Assembly (NCBI GenBank): GCA_022560615.1
Contig: JADFSR010000017.1
Coordinates: forward strand, 1-64,000
DNA length: 64,000 nucleotides
Reading direction: 5' to 3'
Source of the DNA: Gemmatimonadota bacterium
Lineage (GTDB): Bacteria; Gemmatimonadota; Gemmatimonadetes; Longimicrobiales; Gaopeijiaceae
Shown: positions 16,457-25,311 of the stretch, piece after piece
How the letters are laid out: every line of letters begins with the position of its first letter
Numbering within the stretch: position 1 is the first letter of the stretch
Position numbers and translations under genes: made by a program
The notes under the pieces: generated by a model
Seen by the model: the letters and a program-made list of their open reading frames with translations, nothing else
What the model was told of the DNA's origin: nothing
Database searches by the model: none

Positions 16457-16942
16457 GTGCGTTGCCTGGCCGATCGTACGGTATACTGTCCGGCGTGGCC
16501 ATTTCCCGGAGAGCGACCGTGGAGATCCGAGACAGCGCTTCTTTCGCCGGGCGATGGGCGCTTTAGTCCCGGCGACCTCGGGCGCCACATCGCGGCCACC
16601 GAGCGCTGGATGTGGGGGGAGAACGTGCTGGGCCTTCCTTCCCGATATCCGGGACATGGGAGCGACCTGGCCGAGGGGAGGCCGGCCGTCCTGGAGTATC
16701 TCGACTCCATGCAGGACGCGACCGCTCGGATCGTCGCGGGCCTCAGCAGCGATCAGCTCGAGTCGAAGGTCGCCACGGTCGGCGGCGTCGAAATGCGCGT
16801 GTGGGAGTGGCTGCGCCTCATGATCGAACACCAGATCCACCACCGTGGTCAGCTCTACGCGGTGCTCGGCGAGATGGGGGTCGAGACCCCGCCGCTCTAT
16901 GGGCTCACCGAGCCGGAGGTGAAGGCCCGGAGTAGCATCTAG
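16457..16942 (+). CDS. DinB-family protein, start uncertain
   Basis: The body matches the DinB four-helix metal-binding family: SPGDGRFSPGDLGRHIAATERWMW supplies the first His, and EHQIHHRGQLYAVLGEMG supplies the HxxxHH-type site near the C-terminus. DinB proteins are thiol-dependent metalloenzymes or stress proteins. The N-terminal helix expected before SPGDGRFS is poor in this frame, and no ATG lies between the divergent creatininase start and the domain. A GTG is used here as the best start. N-terminal truncation or a frameshift near 16500-16560 is possible. Confidence 0.65.
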   Translation: MRCLADRTVYCPAWPFPGERPWRSETALLSPGDGRFSPGDLGRHIAATERWMWGENVLGLPSRYPGHGSDLAEGRPAVLEYLDSMQDATARIVAGLSSDQLESKVATVGGVEMRVWEWLRLMIEHQIHHRGQLYAVLGEMGVETPPLYGLTEPEVKARSSI

Positions 16943-17010
16943 CGCACCACGGCTGAACCCTCCATGAAGTATTAGTCGCTCTGACGATCTCCTGCCACGG
17001 AGGCTTCCTT

Positions 17011-18296
17011 ATGCGCTTGTCCCCCAGCTCGATCCTGCTTGTCTCCTTGCTCGCCGCGTGTGGCGGCAGTGTACCCGCACCCGCACCTGCGGCTCCAGAG
17101 ACGGTTCTCGAATCCCCGCCGACTTCGGACGATACCAGCTACGACGTCGTGATCGAAGGCGGCCGGATCGTCGACGGAACGGGCAACCCGTGGTTCCCGG
17201 GCGACGTGGGAATCCGAGGGGACCGTATCGCTGCCATCACTCCGCCCGGGATGCTCGCTGGTTCGCCGGCACGCAGCCGAGTGGACGCTACGGGAATGGT
17301 CGTATCACCGGGCTTTATCGACATCCAGAGTCATTCCCGTTCCGCCTTCTTGGGCGATGGGGATGGACGAGTCGTCTCCAAGACCACCATGGGTGTCACG
17401 ACAGAGATCATGGGCGAGTCGGCCACCAATGGGCCGGCGAGTCCAGCGATGTTGGCTGCGGCCGCCGGTGCCGCCGGACGCACGGTCTTCGAGACGTTCG
17501 GCGAGTGGATGGACGCCATGCAGGCGCACGGAGCGAGCTCACGGCATGCTTCCCGCCATGGGCGTCGGCAGATGGCCTGCTTCTCGACAACCTCGCGGAT
17601 CCCGAAACACGCGAGCGGATCCGCGACGAGATCGAAAACCAGACCACAGACTGGGAGAATCTCTGCACGCTCTCGACGCCCGAGGGCACCCTCCTCCTCG
17701 GATTCAGTACGGTTGAGAATCGGAAGTACCGTGGCTGGTACCTGGACGACATCGCCGAAGACCAGGGCAAGAATTGGATCGATGCCGCGTTCGACCTGGT
17801 GCTCGCCGAGAGCGGGAGAATTGGCACGATCTTCTTCATGATGAGCGAGGAGAACGTCGCCCTTCAGATCGCTCAGCCGTGGATCAAGTTCGGCACAGAC
17901 GCGGGCGGCGTCGACCCGGTTTGAGGCTCGGGGCCTGACGCATCCCCGCGCGTACGGGACGTTCACACGCGTTCTTGGCAGGTACGTGCGCGCGAGCAGG
18001 GGGCGACCACACTCGAAGAGGCCGTGCGCAAAATGTCGTCGGCGGTCGCGACACGGCTCCACATCAAGAACCGCGGCTTGCTCAAGGAAGGATTCTTCGC
18101 CGATGTCGTCGTTTTCGACCCGGAGACCGTCGGCGACAACGCTACGTATGAAGAGCCGCACCAACTGTCGACCGGCGTGCACCAAGTGTTCGTGAATGGG
18201 GTTCCGGTCGTCACGAACGGGCAGCATACGGGTGCGCTGCCGGGCCGACCGGTACGTGGCCCGGGCTGGAGGAGATTGAAACAGCGCCATGCGTAG
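17011..18296 (+). pseudogene. N-acyl-D-amino-acid deacylase pseudogene with internal deletion and frameshifts
   Basis: The 5' part encodes a lipoprotein signal (LVSLLAACGGS) and the amidohydrolase N-terminus (VIEGGRIVDGTGNPWFPGDV, SPGFIDIQSHS) up to FGEWMDAMQAHGAS at about 17535. The next frame picks up ELTACFPPWASADG, a block that in family members lies much further on, so most of the catalytic barrel (about 170-190 codons from family memory) is deleted. A second break occurs after KFGTDAGGVDPV (about 17925), and a GC-run slip near 17990 precedes VRKMSSAVATRLHIKNRGLL, where C-terminal FADVVVFDPETV and PGRPVRGPGW remain. A GGAGG site precedes the ATG. It cannot encode an active enzyme. Confidence 0.88.
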
Positions 18297-18354
18297 TCCG
18301 TAGGTAGTGATGTGTGGGGTGGTGACGCGGTGGAGCTTCGGGCTCGAGGAGGGG

Positions 18355-18513
18355 ATGTGGGTGATGAGTGTGGACGAAAGGATTCGATTTCTGCTACGGA
18401 CAGCCCTCCGTGCAGAGGGAGGGGGCGATCTTCGGGTCGCAGATCTCTTCCGTCGAATGGCCGAGGAGTTGCGCCCAATGGAGCGTGCTCTGGCCTCAGT
18501 AGTCGACCGGTAG
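18355..18513 (+). CDS. Small hypothetical charged protein
   Basis: An open frame of about 50 residues reads MSVDERIRFLLRTALRAEGG, then DLRVADLFRRMAEELRPMER, with amphipathic-helix character and many Arg/Glu residues. GAGGAGG just upstream could serve ATGs at 18355 or 18364. It follows the deacylase pseudogene and ends 48 bases before a strong hairpin. I do not recognise a family with certainty; coding status rests on the ribosome site and balanced composition. Confidence 0.4.
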   Translation: MWVMSVDERIRFLLRTALRAEGGGDLRVADLFRRMAEELRPMERALASVVDR

Positions 18514-18560
18514 ACGGGAGCTACTCCGAGTAGTTCGAGCGCCGAAGCCTTTACATGACG

Positions 18561-18589
18561 AGGCCCGGCCGCCAACGGCGGTCGGGCCT
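18561..18589 (+). terminator. GC-rich hairpin, terminator-like
   Basis: AGGCCCGGCCGCC-AAC-GGCGGTCGGGCCT forms a near-perfect 13-bp stem with a three-base loop. It is followed only by a short T/C stretch, so termination strength is uncertain. It separates the small ORF from the sulfocyanin gene. Confidence 0.6.
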
Positions 18590-18715
18590 TCGTGCGCGTG
18601 CCATCGTGGGTGTTTCACCGGATTCCCCGGTCGGTTGATCTGTGTACCTTTGTCCGCTGTTGTGATTCCTGGGGTCTGCCCAAGGATCCGAACTCCGACA
18701 GGACTATACGAAACG

Positions 18716-19312
18716 ATGAAGCGTTTTGCGATGCTCCCGGCCTTGGCCTTCGCGGTCGCCGCGTGCGGTGGTGGCGAGCCGGCTGATGGTGGTGCCGACG
18801 CCACTCCTTCCGCACCGTCTACCGCCGCCACGAGCTCGGCACCGGTGGCCCCCTCTGGCCCGCTGACCATTCCGGACTGGTTTGACGTCGATGCCGATGC
18901 GCAAACGGTCCATATGACCCTCACTTCGGGCTCGACGCCCGACAACAACCACTGGAACTACAACGGCGCCATCAAAGGCAGTATGGCGATCACGGTTCCG
19001 GAGGGATATACCGTCACGATCGACCTCGTCAACGATGACCCCATCATGGCACACAGCTTGGGGATCTCGGCGGAGACCTCGAACTTCAGTGGAGTCATCG
19101 AGCCGGTCGCGGTGTTCGACGGGGCGATCACCGAGAACCCCGGGTCGATGATCGACGGGACCATGCCGGGTGAGACCGAGACCGTCACTTTCGTCGCCGA
19201 GACCGCCGGCAACTACTCGCTCGTCTGTTACATCGCTGGTCACTCCTTGACCGGCATGTGGCTCTTCTTCAACGTCTCGAGCGACGGCTCGGTCGGAGTC
19301 CAGGGAGCCTAG
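18716..19312 (+). CDS. Sulfocyanin-like blue-copper lipoprotein
   Basis: This is a 198-residue exported cupredoxin. The lipoprotein signal is MKRFAMLPALAFAVAACGGG (lipobox VAAC), followed by an Ala/Pro/Ser-rich linker. The cupredoxin domain spans about 65-195, with the first Cu ligand His in IMAHSLGIS and the Cys-His-Met loop in YSLVCYIAGHSLTGMWLFF. That loop has the sulfocyanin pattern CxxxGHxxxGM. WNYNGAIKGSMAITVPEGYTV is also family-like. It probably carries electrons at the outer face of the cytoplasmic membrane, possibly to a terminal oxidase; no oxidase genes are in this window. It is convergent with TerC through a shared hairpin. Confidence 0.88.
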   Translation: MKRFAMLPALAFAVAACGGGEPADGGADATPSAPSTAATSSAPVAPSGPLTIPDWFDVDADAQTVHMTLTSGSTPDNNHWNYNGAIKGSMAITVPEGYTVTIDLVNDDPIMAHSLGISAETSNFSGVIEPVAVFDGAITENPGSMIDGTMPGETETVTFVAETAGNYSLVCYIAGHSLTGMWLFFNVSSDGSVGVQGA

Positions 19313-19329
19313 AAGAGCTCCGACGGATG

Positions 19330-19364
19330 CCGAGGAAGCTACGCGCGCTACGTAGCTTCCTCGG
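19330..19364. terminator. Bidirectional terminator-like hairpin between convergent genes
   Basis: CCGAGGAAGCTACG and its exact complement CGTAGCTTCCTCGG form a perfect 14-bp stem around a 7-base loop. It lies 17 bases after the sulfocyanin stop and overlaps the last codons of terC. No long T-run is present on either side. Confidence 0.7.
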
Positions 19365-20106
19365 AGTCCGGTAGGGTGGGACCGCGCAGGTGCACGGGCG
19401 CCTTCTTCGCTTTGATCCGCAGGTTGAGCATCTCCACGAATACGGAGAAGCCCATCGCGAAGTAGATGTACCCCTTCTCTATCTCCTGTCCCATGCCTTC
19501 GGCGACCAGCGCCATGCCGATGAGTAACAGGAAGGAGAGCGCGAGCATCTTGAGCGTCGGGTGAGCGTTCACGAAGCGGCTTACGCTGTTGGCGGCGACG
19601 ACCATGAAGGCGCCGGCGATGATCACCGCGATGACCATGACCGCGAGGTGCTCGGCCACTCCGACAGCGGTGATCACCGAATCGAGCGAGAACACGATGT
19701 CGAGCAGCGCGATCTGCACGATGACTGAGGAGAAGGACGCGCTTTTTACGGTGCCGTCCTGGTCTTCCTCGTCGCCCTCGAGCTTGTCGTGGATCTCACG
19801 CGTGGCCTTGAAGAGTAAGAAGATGCCACCACCGATCAGGATCAGATCGCGGCCGGAGAACTCGTGCCCCATGAGCGAGAAGAGCGGCGCGGTGAGCCCC
19901 ATGATCCAGACGATCGAGAAGAGCAGGAGGACGCGCACTCCGATCGCGATCGTCAGGCCGACCTGACGGGCCTTCGCTCGCGACTCCTTCTTCACTCGCT
20001 CTGCCAGGATCGCGATGAAGATGATGTTGTCGATGCCCAGGACGATCTCGAGCGCCGTGAGCGTGAGCAGAGCGATCCAAGCCTCGGGGCTGTTGATCCA
20101 GTCCAT
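19348..20106 (-). CDS. TerC-family integral membrane protein
   Basis: This is a 252-residue TerC/YoaE-type protein with seven or more membrane segments. Hallmarks are TALEIVLGIDNIIFIAIL in the first helix (Asp and Asn in the membrane) and the repeat-related IVQIALLDIVFSLDSVITAVG. Some TerC proteins export manganese or help load Mn into secreted enzymes; others confer tellurium resistance. The ATG before DWINSPEAWIALL is preferred. An ATG 19 codons upstream adds only a poorly conserved extension. The C-terminal codons form part of the shared terminator stem. Confidence 0.9.
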   Translation of the reverse strand: MDWINSPEAWIALLTLTALEIVLGIDNIIFIAILAERVKKESRAKARQVGLTIAIGVRVLLLFSIVWIMGLTAPLFSLMGHEFSGRDLILIGGGIFLLFKATREIHDKLEGDEEDQDGTVKSASFSSVIVQIALLDIVFSLDSVITAVGVAEHLAVMVIAVIIAGAFMVVAANSVSRFVNAHPTLKMLALSFLLLIGMALVAEGMGQEIEKGYIYFAMGFSVFVEMLNLRIKAKKAPVHLRGPTLPDSEEAT

Positions 20107-20291
20107 GTAGGCGTGTCGGAGGGAGTTAACGGCGGAGGCCGGCCAAAGAGCCGGGCTGGACAAGCTACCCCGTGTACGGGGTCACGCCAAAACAGTTCTC
20201 GTCGTCGGGAAGGCCATGCCGGCGAAACAGCGCTTCCCCCCCGCGCGTAGGGTTGCCCGACGCTCAGGGAATCGAGGGCCGGGAGGTCGGG

Positions 20292-22706
20292 ATGCAGGCG
20301 CTGTTCCAGGATCTGAGGTTCGGTGTACGGATGATGGCGAAGAGCCCGCTCGTCACGGCGGTCGCGGTGCTGTCCCTCTCTCTCGGCATCGCGGCAAACG
20401 CCACGATGTTCTCCCTGCTAAACTCGTTTCTGTTCGAGCCGCTGCCCTACGAGGACCAGGAAGAGCTCGTTCTCCTCCGGGAGGTGCGCGAGGGCGAGAG
20501 CATCGAGATGTCGGCGGGTGTCTCGATCCCGAACTATCTCGACTATTCGGAGGCGGCTAAAAGCCTCGAAAGCTCGACGGTGTATACCGTGGAGCCTGCG
20601 AATCTGACCGGGCTCGATGTGCCCGAGCAGCTGCAGGTGGTGGTCGGCACTCCCAATCTCTTCGATGTCTTTGGCGCTCAGCCGGCGATCGGGCGTGGCT
20701 TCCGCACTGAGGAGGGGCCCGAGGGCGCCGGCAACGTACTCGTCTTGGAGCACGACTACTGGCAGGCGCGTTTCCTGGGGGATCGAGACGTCCTGGGGCG
20801 TACGGTGACGCTCGACGGTACCGCTTACACCATCATCGGAGTCATGCCGGAGGCGTTCGACATGATCCCGGCGAACGTCCAGGCGTTTCGCCCCTCGGAC
20901 TTCGCAGATCAGCGGGAGAGCCGCGCAGATCGCGGATACATTGCGTTCGGACGGCTCCGTCCCGGCGCCACGGCGCAGCAGGCCGAACTCGAAGTGGCCG
21001 GCGTCGCGCTACGGCTCGCGACCGAGTTTCCCGACTCTAATCGCGGATGGCAGATTCGCATGGTGCCTCTCCGGGAGTGGTTCCCGGGACCGACCGACAC
21101 GCAGTTGCTCAAGATCCTCACGGCTGTCACGCTCTTCGGCCTGCTGATCGCGTGCGCGAACGTTGCGAATGTGCTGCTCGGACGCGCCGAGGAGAGGCAG
21201 AAGGAGGTCGCCGTGCGGATTGCGATGGGCGCCGGTCGGAAACGCATCCTCAAGCAATTGCTGACCGAGAGTGTACTGATGGGCGTCGGTGCCGGCCTGC
21301 TTGGCGTCGTCATGTCCATATGGACGGTGCGCTGGCTGCAGACTGCGATGCCACCGGAGTTGCCGGCGGCGTTCACACCGGAGCTCGACCTTGAGGTACT
21401 CGTCGCGACGATGTTGGTCGCGATACTCGCCGGCGTGGCGTTCGGAGTGGCACCAGCCCTCCACGCGGTTGGCGCCAATCTCCGGGAGGCGCTCGCTTCG
21501 GGTACTCGAGGCGGTACCGCGAGCCGCACGAAGAAGCGCCTGCGCAACGTCTTCGTGATCGGTGAATTCGCCGTGGCGCTGGCGCTGCTCAGTGGCTCTG
21601 GCTTCATGATCCAGGCATTCGACCGGCTCGTGAACGACGACCCAGGCTTCGATCCGAAAGGCCTCCTGACTTTCCAGGTGAGCGTCCTGGAGGATCGCTA
21701 CACGGAGGACGATGAGGTCGCGCGCTACGAGGAGGAGATGATCCGCGCGCTCGATCAGATCGCTGGCGTCGAGGGGGTCGCGGTCATGTCGAGTCTGCCG
21801 CGCGGTCGCGGCAACCCGCAGACGCGTTATACCGTCGACGGCGGACCAATTCCGGAACCGACGGAACAGCCGGTCGCCGGCTTTCAGGTCGTCAATCGCG
21901 CGTACTTCGAGACGATGGAGATCCCCATCCGGAAGGGCCGCTACCTCGAGGCGTCGGACCGCGCCGACGCGCCGATGGTCGCGGTCGTGAGCGAGGCCTT
22001 CGTAAGGCGCGAGTTTGCCGACGAGGAAGTGATCGGGAAACAGATCACCGTTCGTGGCGAGTCGCGTCGGATCGTAGGCGTGGTGGGCGACATCCTGCAG
22101 GACCGGATGGCGCTCGCGGGACGCAACGGCGAGCAGATTTATTTGCCGCTGGCGCAGTTCCCGTTGCGAACGCCGAGATTCGCGTTACGCACCGCGGGTG
22201 ACCCTGGCGAGCTCGCGGCGGACGTCAGACAGGCGATCTGGTCGGTCGAAGCGGACCAGCCGATCGCGCAGCTAAGGACGTTGCAGGCACACATGGATGA
22301 GTCTCTCGCCGGCCCGAAAGCCATTTCGATGTTCCTGATGGTCATGGGCGGCATCGCGCTGGTGCTCGCCGCCATGGGCATCTATGGCGTGATGGCACAC
22401 GCGGTCACCCAGCAGCAGCGTGAGATCGGGATCCGCATGGCGCTCGGTGCGGGACGCGGAACGGTCGTCAGCATGGTTGCGCGTGACGGTCTGACCCTGG
22501 TCGGAGCGGGCCTCGTGGCTGGGTTGCCGCTCGCGTTCCTGATGTTCCGAGGCACGCTCAACATGCTGAACCTGTTCAATGCCGAGATGGGCTTCGCGTA
22601 CCCGCTGGCTCTGTCGGGCGCGCTGCTCGTGGTGGCCGTGGCGGCCACGCTCATTCCTGCGCGCCGTGCGAGTGGCGTAGCGCCGGTGGCTGCCCTGAAA
22701 GACTGA
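20292..22706 (+). CDS. ADOP-type ABC permease (MacB/FtsX-like), first of a pair
   Basis: The 804-residue permease has the duplicated architecture of Acidobacterial duplicated orphan permeases. An N-terminal helix follows LFQDLRFGVRMMAKSPLVTA. The first periplasmic MacB-PCD domain has FDVFGAQPAIGRGF, and FtsX segments include LLIACANVANVLLGRAEERQKE. Then come a second periplasmic domain and a terminal FtsX block (REIGIRMALGAGRGTVV, LIPARRASGVAPVAALKD). GGGAGG precedes the chosen ATG. Its last codon overlaps the ATG of the next gene (ATGA). ADOPs usually lack a dedicated ATPase; here a LolD-like ATPase lies 3 kb downstream. Substrates are unknown. Confidence 0.9.
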   Translation: MQALFQDLRFGVRMMAKSPLVTAVAVLSLSLGIAANATMFSLLNSFLFEPLPYEDQEELVLLREVREGESIEMSAGVSIPNYLDYSEAAKSLESSTVYTVEPANLTGLDVPEQLQVVVGTPNLFDVFGAQPAIGRGFRTEEGPEGAGNVLVLEHDYWQARFLGDRDVLGRTVTLDGTAYTIIGVMPEAFDMIPANVQAFRPSDFADQRESRADRGYIAFGRLRPGATAQQAELEVAGVALRLATEFPDSNRGWQIRMVPLREWFPGPTDTQLLKILTAVTLFGLLIACANVANVLLGRAEERQKEVAVRIAMGAGRKRILKQLLTESVLMGVGAGLLGVVMSIWTVRWLQTAMPPELPAAFTPELDLEVLVATMLVAILAGVAFGVAPALHAVGANLREALASGTRGGTASRTKKRLRNVFVIGEFAVALALLSGSGFMIQAFDRLVNDDPGFDPKGLLTFQVSVLEDRYTEDDEVARYEEEMIRALDQIAGVEGVAVMSSLPRGRGNPQTRYTVDGGPIPEPTEQPVAGFQVVNRAYFETMEIPIRKGRYLEASDRADAPMVAVVSEAFVRREFADEEVIGKQITVRGESRRIVGVVGDILQDRMALAGRNGEQIYLPLAQFPLRTPRFALRTAGDPGELAADVRQAIWSVEADQPIAQLRTLQAHMDESLAGPKAISMFLMVMGGIALVLAAMGIYGVMAHAVTQQQREIGIRMALGAGRGTVVSMVARDGLTLVGAGLVAGLPLAFLMFRGTLNMLNLFNAEMGFAYPLALSGALLVVAVAATLIPARRASGVAPVAALKD

Positions 22707-25144
22707 TGGACGAGCTCATCCAGGATCTCAGCTATAGCGTTCGACAGTTGGCCCGAAAGCCGGGCTTCGCGGCGGTCTTGGTATTGACGCTCGCGCTCGG
22801 CGTGGGCGCGAACACGGCTGTTTTCAGCGTCGTGCACGGCGTGCTCTTGCGGCCGCTCCCGTATCCGGAGGCCGATCGACTCGTGGTCGTGTGGACTCAG
22901 TTCCCGACCATGGAGCTGAACGAGTTCCCGGCGTCCTGGCCGGAGTACTCCGAATTCAGAGAGCAGAACCGCGCTTTCGAGGAGGTCGGCGCGTGGATCG
23001 GCGGCGAGCGGACCATCACCGGAGGTGACGCGCCTGAACGGCTGGCCGTGACGTCTTTCACCTGGACCATGTGGGACGTGCTCGGGGTGGATCCGCTATT
23101 CGGACGGGTCTTCACCGAAGAAGAGGACATCGACGGCAGTGACGACGTCGTGGTGCTCAGCCACGGGCTGTGGCAGCGCCGCTTCGGTTCCGATGCGGGT
23201 GTGGTCGGCCAGACCATCGAGCTGAACGGACGGACCACAGTCGTGCTCGGCGTCATGCCTGAGTCCTTCGAGTTCGATGTCAACGCCGAGGGTGAAGCCT
23301 GGCAGCCGATGGGTATCGATCCCGGCAACCCGCCCGGGCGCGCGAACCACTTCGCCTCGATCGTGGGACGTCTCCAGGCGGGTGTGACCTTCGAGCGCGC
23401 GCAGGAGGATCTGAGGTCCATCCTGACGCGTTGGGAAGAGGATGAGTCGATCGGCCACACTTGGCGCCGTCCGGGCCACCCCGCGTTCCTCCGGCCGCTC
23501 CATCAACAGGTGGTCGGCGACGTCGAGGCGTCGCTGTTCGTCCTGCTCGGTGCGGTCGGCTTCGTTCTTCTGATCGCATGCGCCAACGTCGCGAACCTGC
23601 TGCTCGTGAGGGGCGAGGCTCGCCAGCGCGAGATGTCGATCCGAGCCTCGGTGGGTGCCGGGCAAGGACGGATCGTCCGGCAGCTCGTGACGGAGAGCTT
23701 GGTCACGGCCTTCATCGGGGGCGCGCTCGGCATCGCGCTGGCGTTCGGAGGCCTGAAGGTGCTTCTGGCCATTGCACCGGACACGCTGCCCCGCGTGGAG
23801 ACCGTTGGGCTCAACGGGACCGTGCTCGGCTTCTCCGCTGCCGTGGCCCTGGTCGCAGGTCTCCTGTTCGGCCTCGCACCGGCTCTTCAGGCCGCGCGGC
23901 TGAACATTCAGGCCGCGCTGCGTGAGGAGGGCCGGGGAGGCACGGCGAGCAAGGGTCGATTCCGCCTCCGCCAAATACTCGTCGTTTCTGAGATGGCGCT
24001 CGCGGTCGTATTGCTCATCGCCGCAGGGCTGCTCATGCAGAGCTTCTGGCGGCTCCAGAGTGTCGACCCGGGTTTCCGGTCGGAGAACGTGCTCGCGTTC
24101 AGCGTAAGCCCGCCGCCTGCGTCGTACCCCGACTCGTCGGACGTGACCGGCTTCTACCGTGACCTCATGCCTCAAATTGCGGCGATCCCGGGCGTCACGT
24201 CGGTCGGGGCCGTGCGCACACCACCGCTCGCGGGTAGCCTGCCCCCGAACGACATCCAGATCGAGAACTACGTACAGCCACAAGACGGTATCCCGACGAA
24301 CGCGGACGTTCAGCTCGTCACGCCCGGTTACTTCGCAACGCTGGGTATCCCGCTCTTGCAGGGTCGTGTCTTCGAGGACCGCGATCAGCTGGACGGTGAG
24401 ATCGTTGCGGTGATCGACGAGGTGCTCGCCCGGCGCTTCTTCCCCGGCGAGGATCCAACCGGTCGTCGAATCCGGCAAACTGGGTCCGCGTGGTCGACGA
24501 TCGTGGGCGTGGTAGGTGGAGTACATCAGGAGTCCCTGGACATCGAGCCGCGCGCTCACTTGTACCTGGTGCACGCGCAGAGTCCAGCCACGTGGTTCGC
24601 CGTGCGGGACATGACGGTGCTACTGCGCACCGACGTGGAGCCGCTCGGTCTGGTCTCGTCGGTTCGGCAGGTCGTGGCCCGTATGGATTCCAACCTGCCG
24701 GTCTACGAGGTCACGACGATGGAGAATCACGTAGCGCGCTCGACGGCCACCGAGCGCTTCTCAATGTTCTTGCAACTCGTTTTCGCCGCCGTAGCGCTCG
24801 CGCTCGCGGTCATCGGCATCTACGGCGTCCTCTCGTACTCCGTGGCGCAACGCACCCAGGAAATCGGGATCCGCATGGCGTTGGGCGCAGACCAGGGGAC
24901 GATCCTGAAGCTGGTCGTGGGTCAGGGGATGGTATTGGTCTTCGTGTCGATCGCTGTGGGAGTCATCGGCGCGCTGGCCACCGCCGAGGTCCTGTCGAGT
25001 CTTCTGTACGGCGTCAGCCCCCGTGATCCTGCGACCTACGTGGCAGTCACGGGTGTTCTTGCGGTGGTGGCGGCGTTCGCGTGCTACCTCCCCGCCCGCC
25101 GGGCGAGCACCGTCAGCCCGCAGACCGCGTTGCGCTACGACTGA
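22706..25144 (+). CDS. ADOP-type ABC permease, second of a pair
   Basis: This 812-residue paralogue of the preceding gene is translationally coupled to it by ATGA. It shares the order LIQDLSYSVRQLARKPGFAA, first helix GVGANTAVFSVVHGVLLRPLPY, MacB-PCD (DVLGVDPLFGRVF), FtsX (LLIACANVANLLLVRGEARQRE), second PCD (PGYFATLGIPLLQGRVF) and terminal FtsX with PARRASTVSPQTALRYD. A heteromeric complex with the first permease is plausible because they must be made together. Coupling energy could come from the ATPase after the MarR gene. Confidence 0.9.
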   Translation: MDELIQDLSYSVRQLARKPGFAAVLVLTLALGVGANTAVFSVVHGVLLRPLPYPEADRLVVVWTQFPTMELNEFPASWPEYSEFREQNRAFEEVGAWIGGERTITGGDAPERLAVTSFTWTMWDVLGVDPLFGRVFTEEEDIDGSDDVVVLSHGLWQRRFGSDAGVVGQTIELNGRTTVVLGVMPESFEFDVNAEGEAWQPMGIDPGNPPGRANHFASIVGRLQAGVTFERAQEDLRSILTRWEEDESIGHTWRRPGHPAFLRPLHQQVVGDVEASLFVLLGAVGFVLLIACANVANLLLVRGEARQREMSIRASVGAGQGRIVRQLVTESLVTAFIGGALGIALAFGGLKVLLAIAPDTLPRVETVGLNGTVLGFSAAVALVAGLLFGLAPALQAARLNIQAALREEGRGGTASKGRFRLRQILVVSEMALAVVLLIAAGLLMQSFWRLQSVDPGFRSENVLAFSVSPPPASYPDSSDVTGFYRDLMPQIAAIPGVTSVGAVRTPPLAGSLPPNDIQIENYVQPQDGIPTNADVQLVTPGYFATLGIPLLQGRVFEDRDQLDGEIVAVIDEVLARRFFPGEDPTGRRIRQTGSAWSTIVGVVGGVHQESLDIEPRAHLYLVHAQSPATWFAVRDMTVLLRTDVEPLGLVSSVRQVVARMDSNLPVYEVTTMENHVARSTATERFSMFLQLVFAAVALALAVIGIYGVLSYSVAQRTQEIGIRMALGADQGTILKLVVGQGMVLVFVSIAVGVIGALATAEVLSSLLYGVSPRDPATYVAVTGVLAVVAAFACYLPARRASTVSPQTALRYD

Positions 25145-25229
25145 GGGCGGTTGAAGTCGGTCCAGGACGGCAGAGGTCTCCCGACGCCCTGAGAATCGCG
25201 ATTTCGATCCATTCCAATGTCCATATATA

Positions 25230-25246
25230 TTGATTTGACGAATCAA
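25230..25246. promoter_or_regulatory. Inverted repeat in AT-rich promoter region of the MarR gene
   Basis: TTGATT-TGACG-AATCAA is a perfect 6+6 bp palindrome. It lies in the only AT-rich patch (CCATATATATTGATTTG...AATTATG) between the permease and MarR genes, about 65 bases before the start codon. Size, symmetry and location fit a MarR-type autorepression operator. Confidence 0.5.
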
Positions 25247-25311
25247 AGTAATTATGATCGAGCCAAATCCAATTCGACTGCCCCGCGTGGCTGAATCCCT
25301 CAGGAGTGCCC

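Noticed and set aside
17331-18575. 414-codon antisense open frame over the D-aminoacylase pseudogene
   Set aside because: It mirrors high-GC codon structure; the plus-strand remnants carry clear family motifs and the minus frame none.
23096-24574. 492-codon antisense open frame inside the second ADOP gene
   Set aside because: It is Arg/His-rich with no domains, the usual shadow of a GC-rich gene on the other strand.
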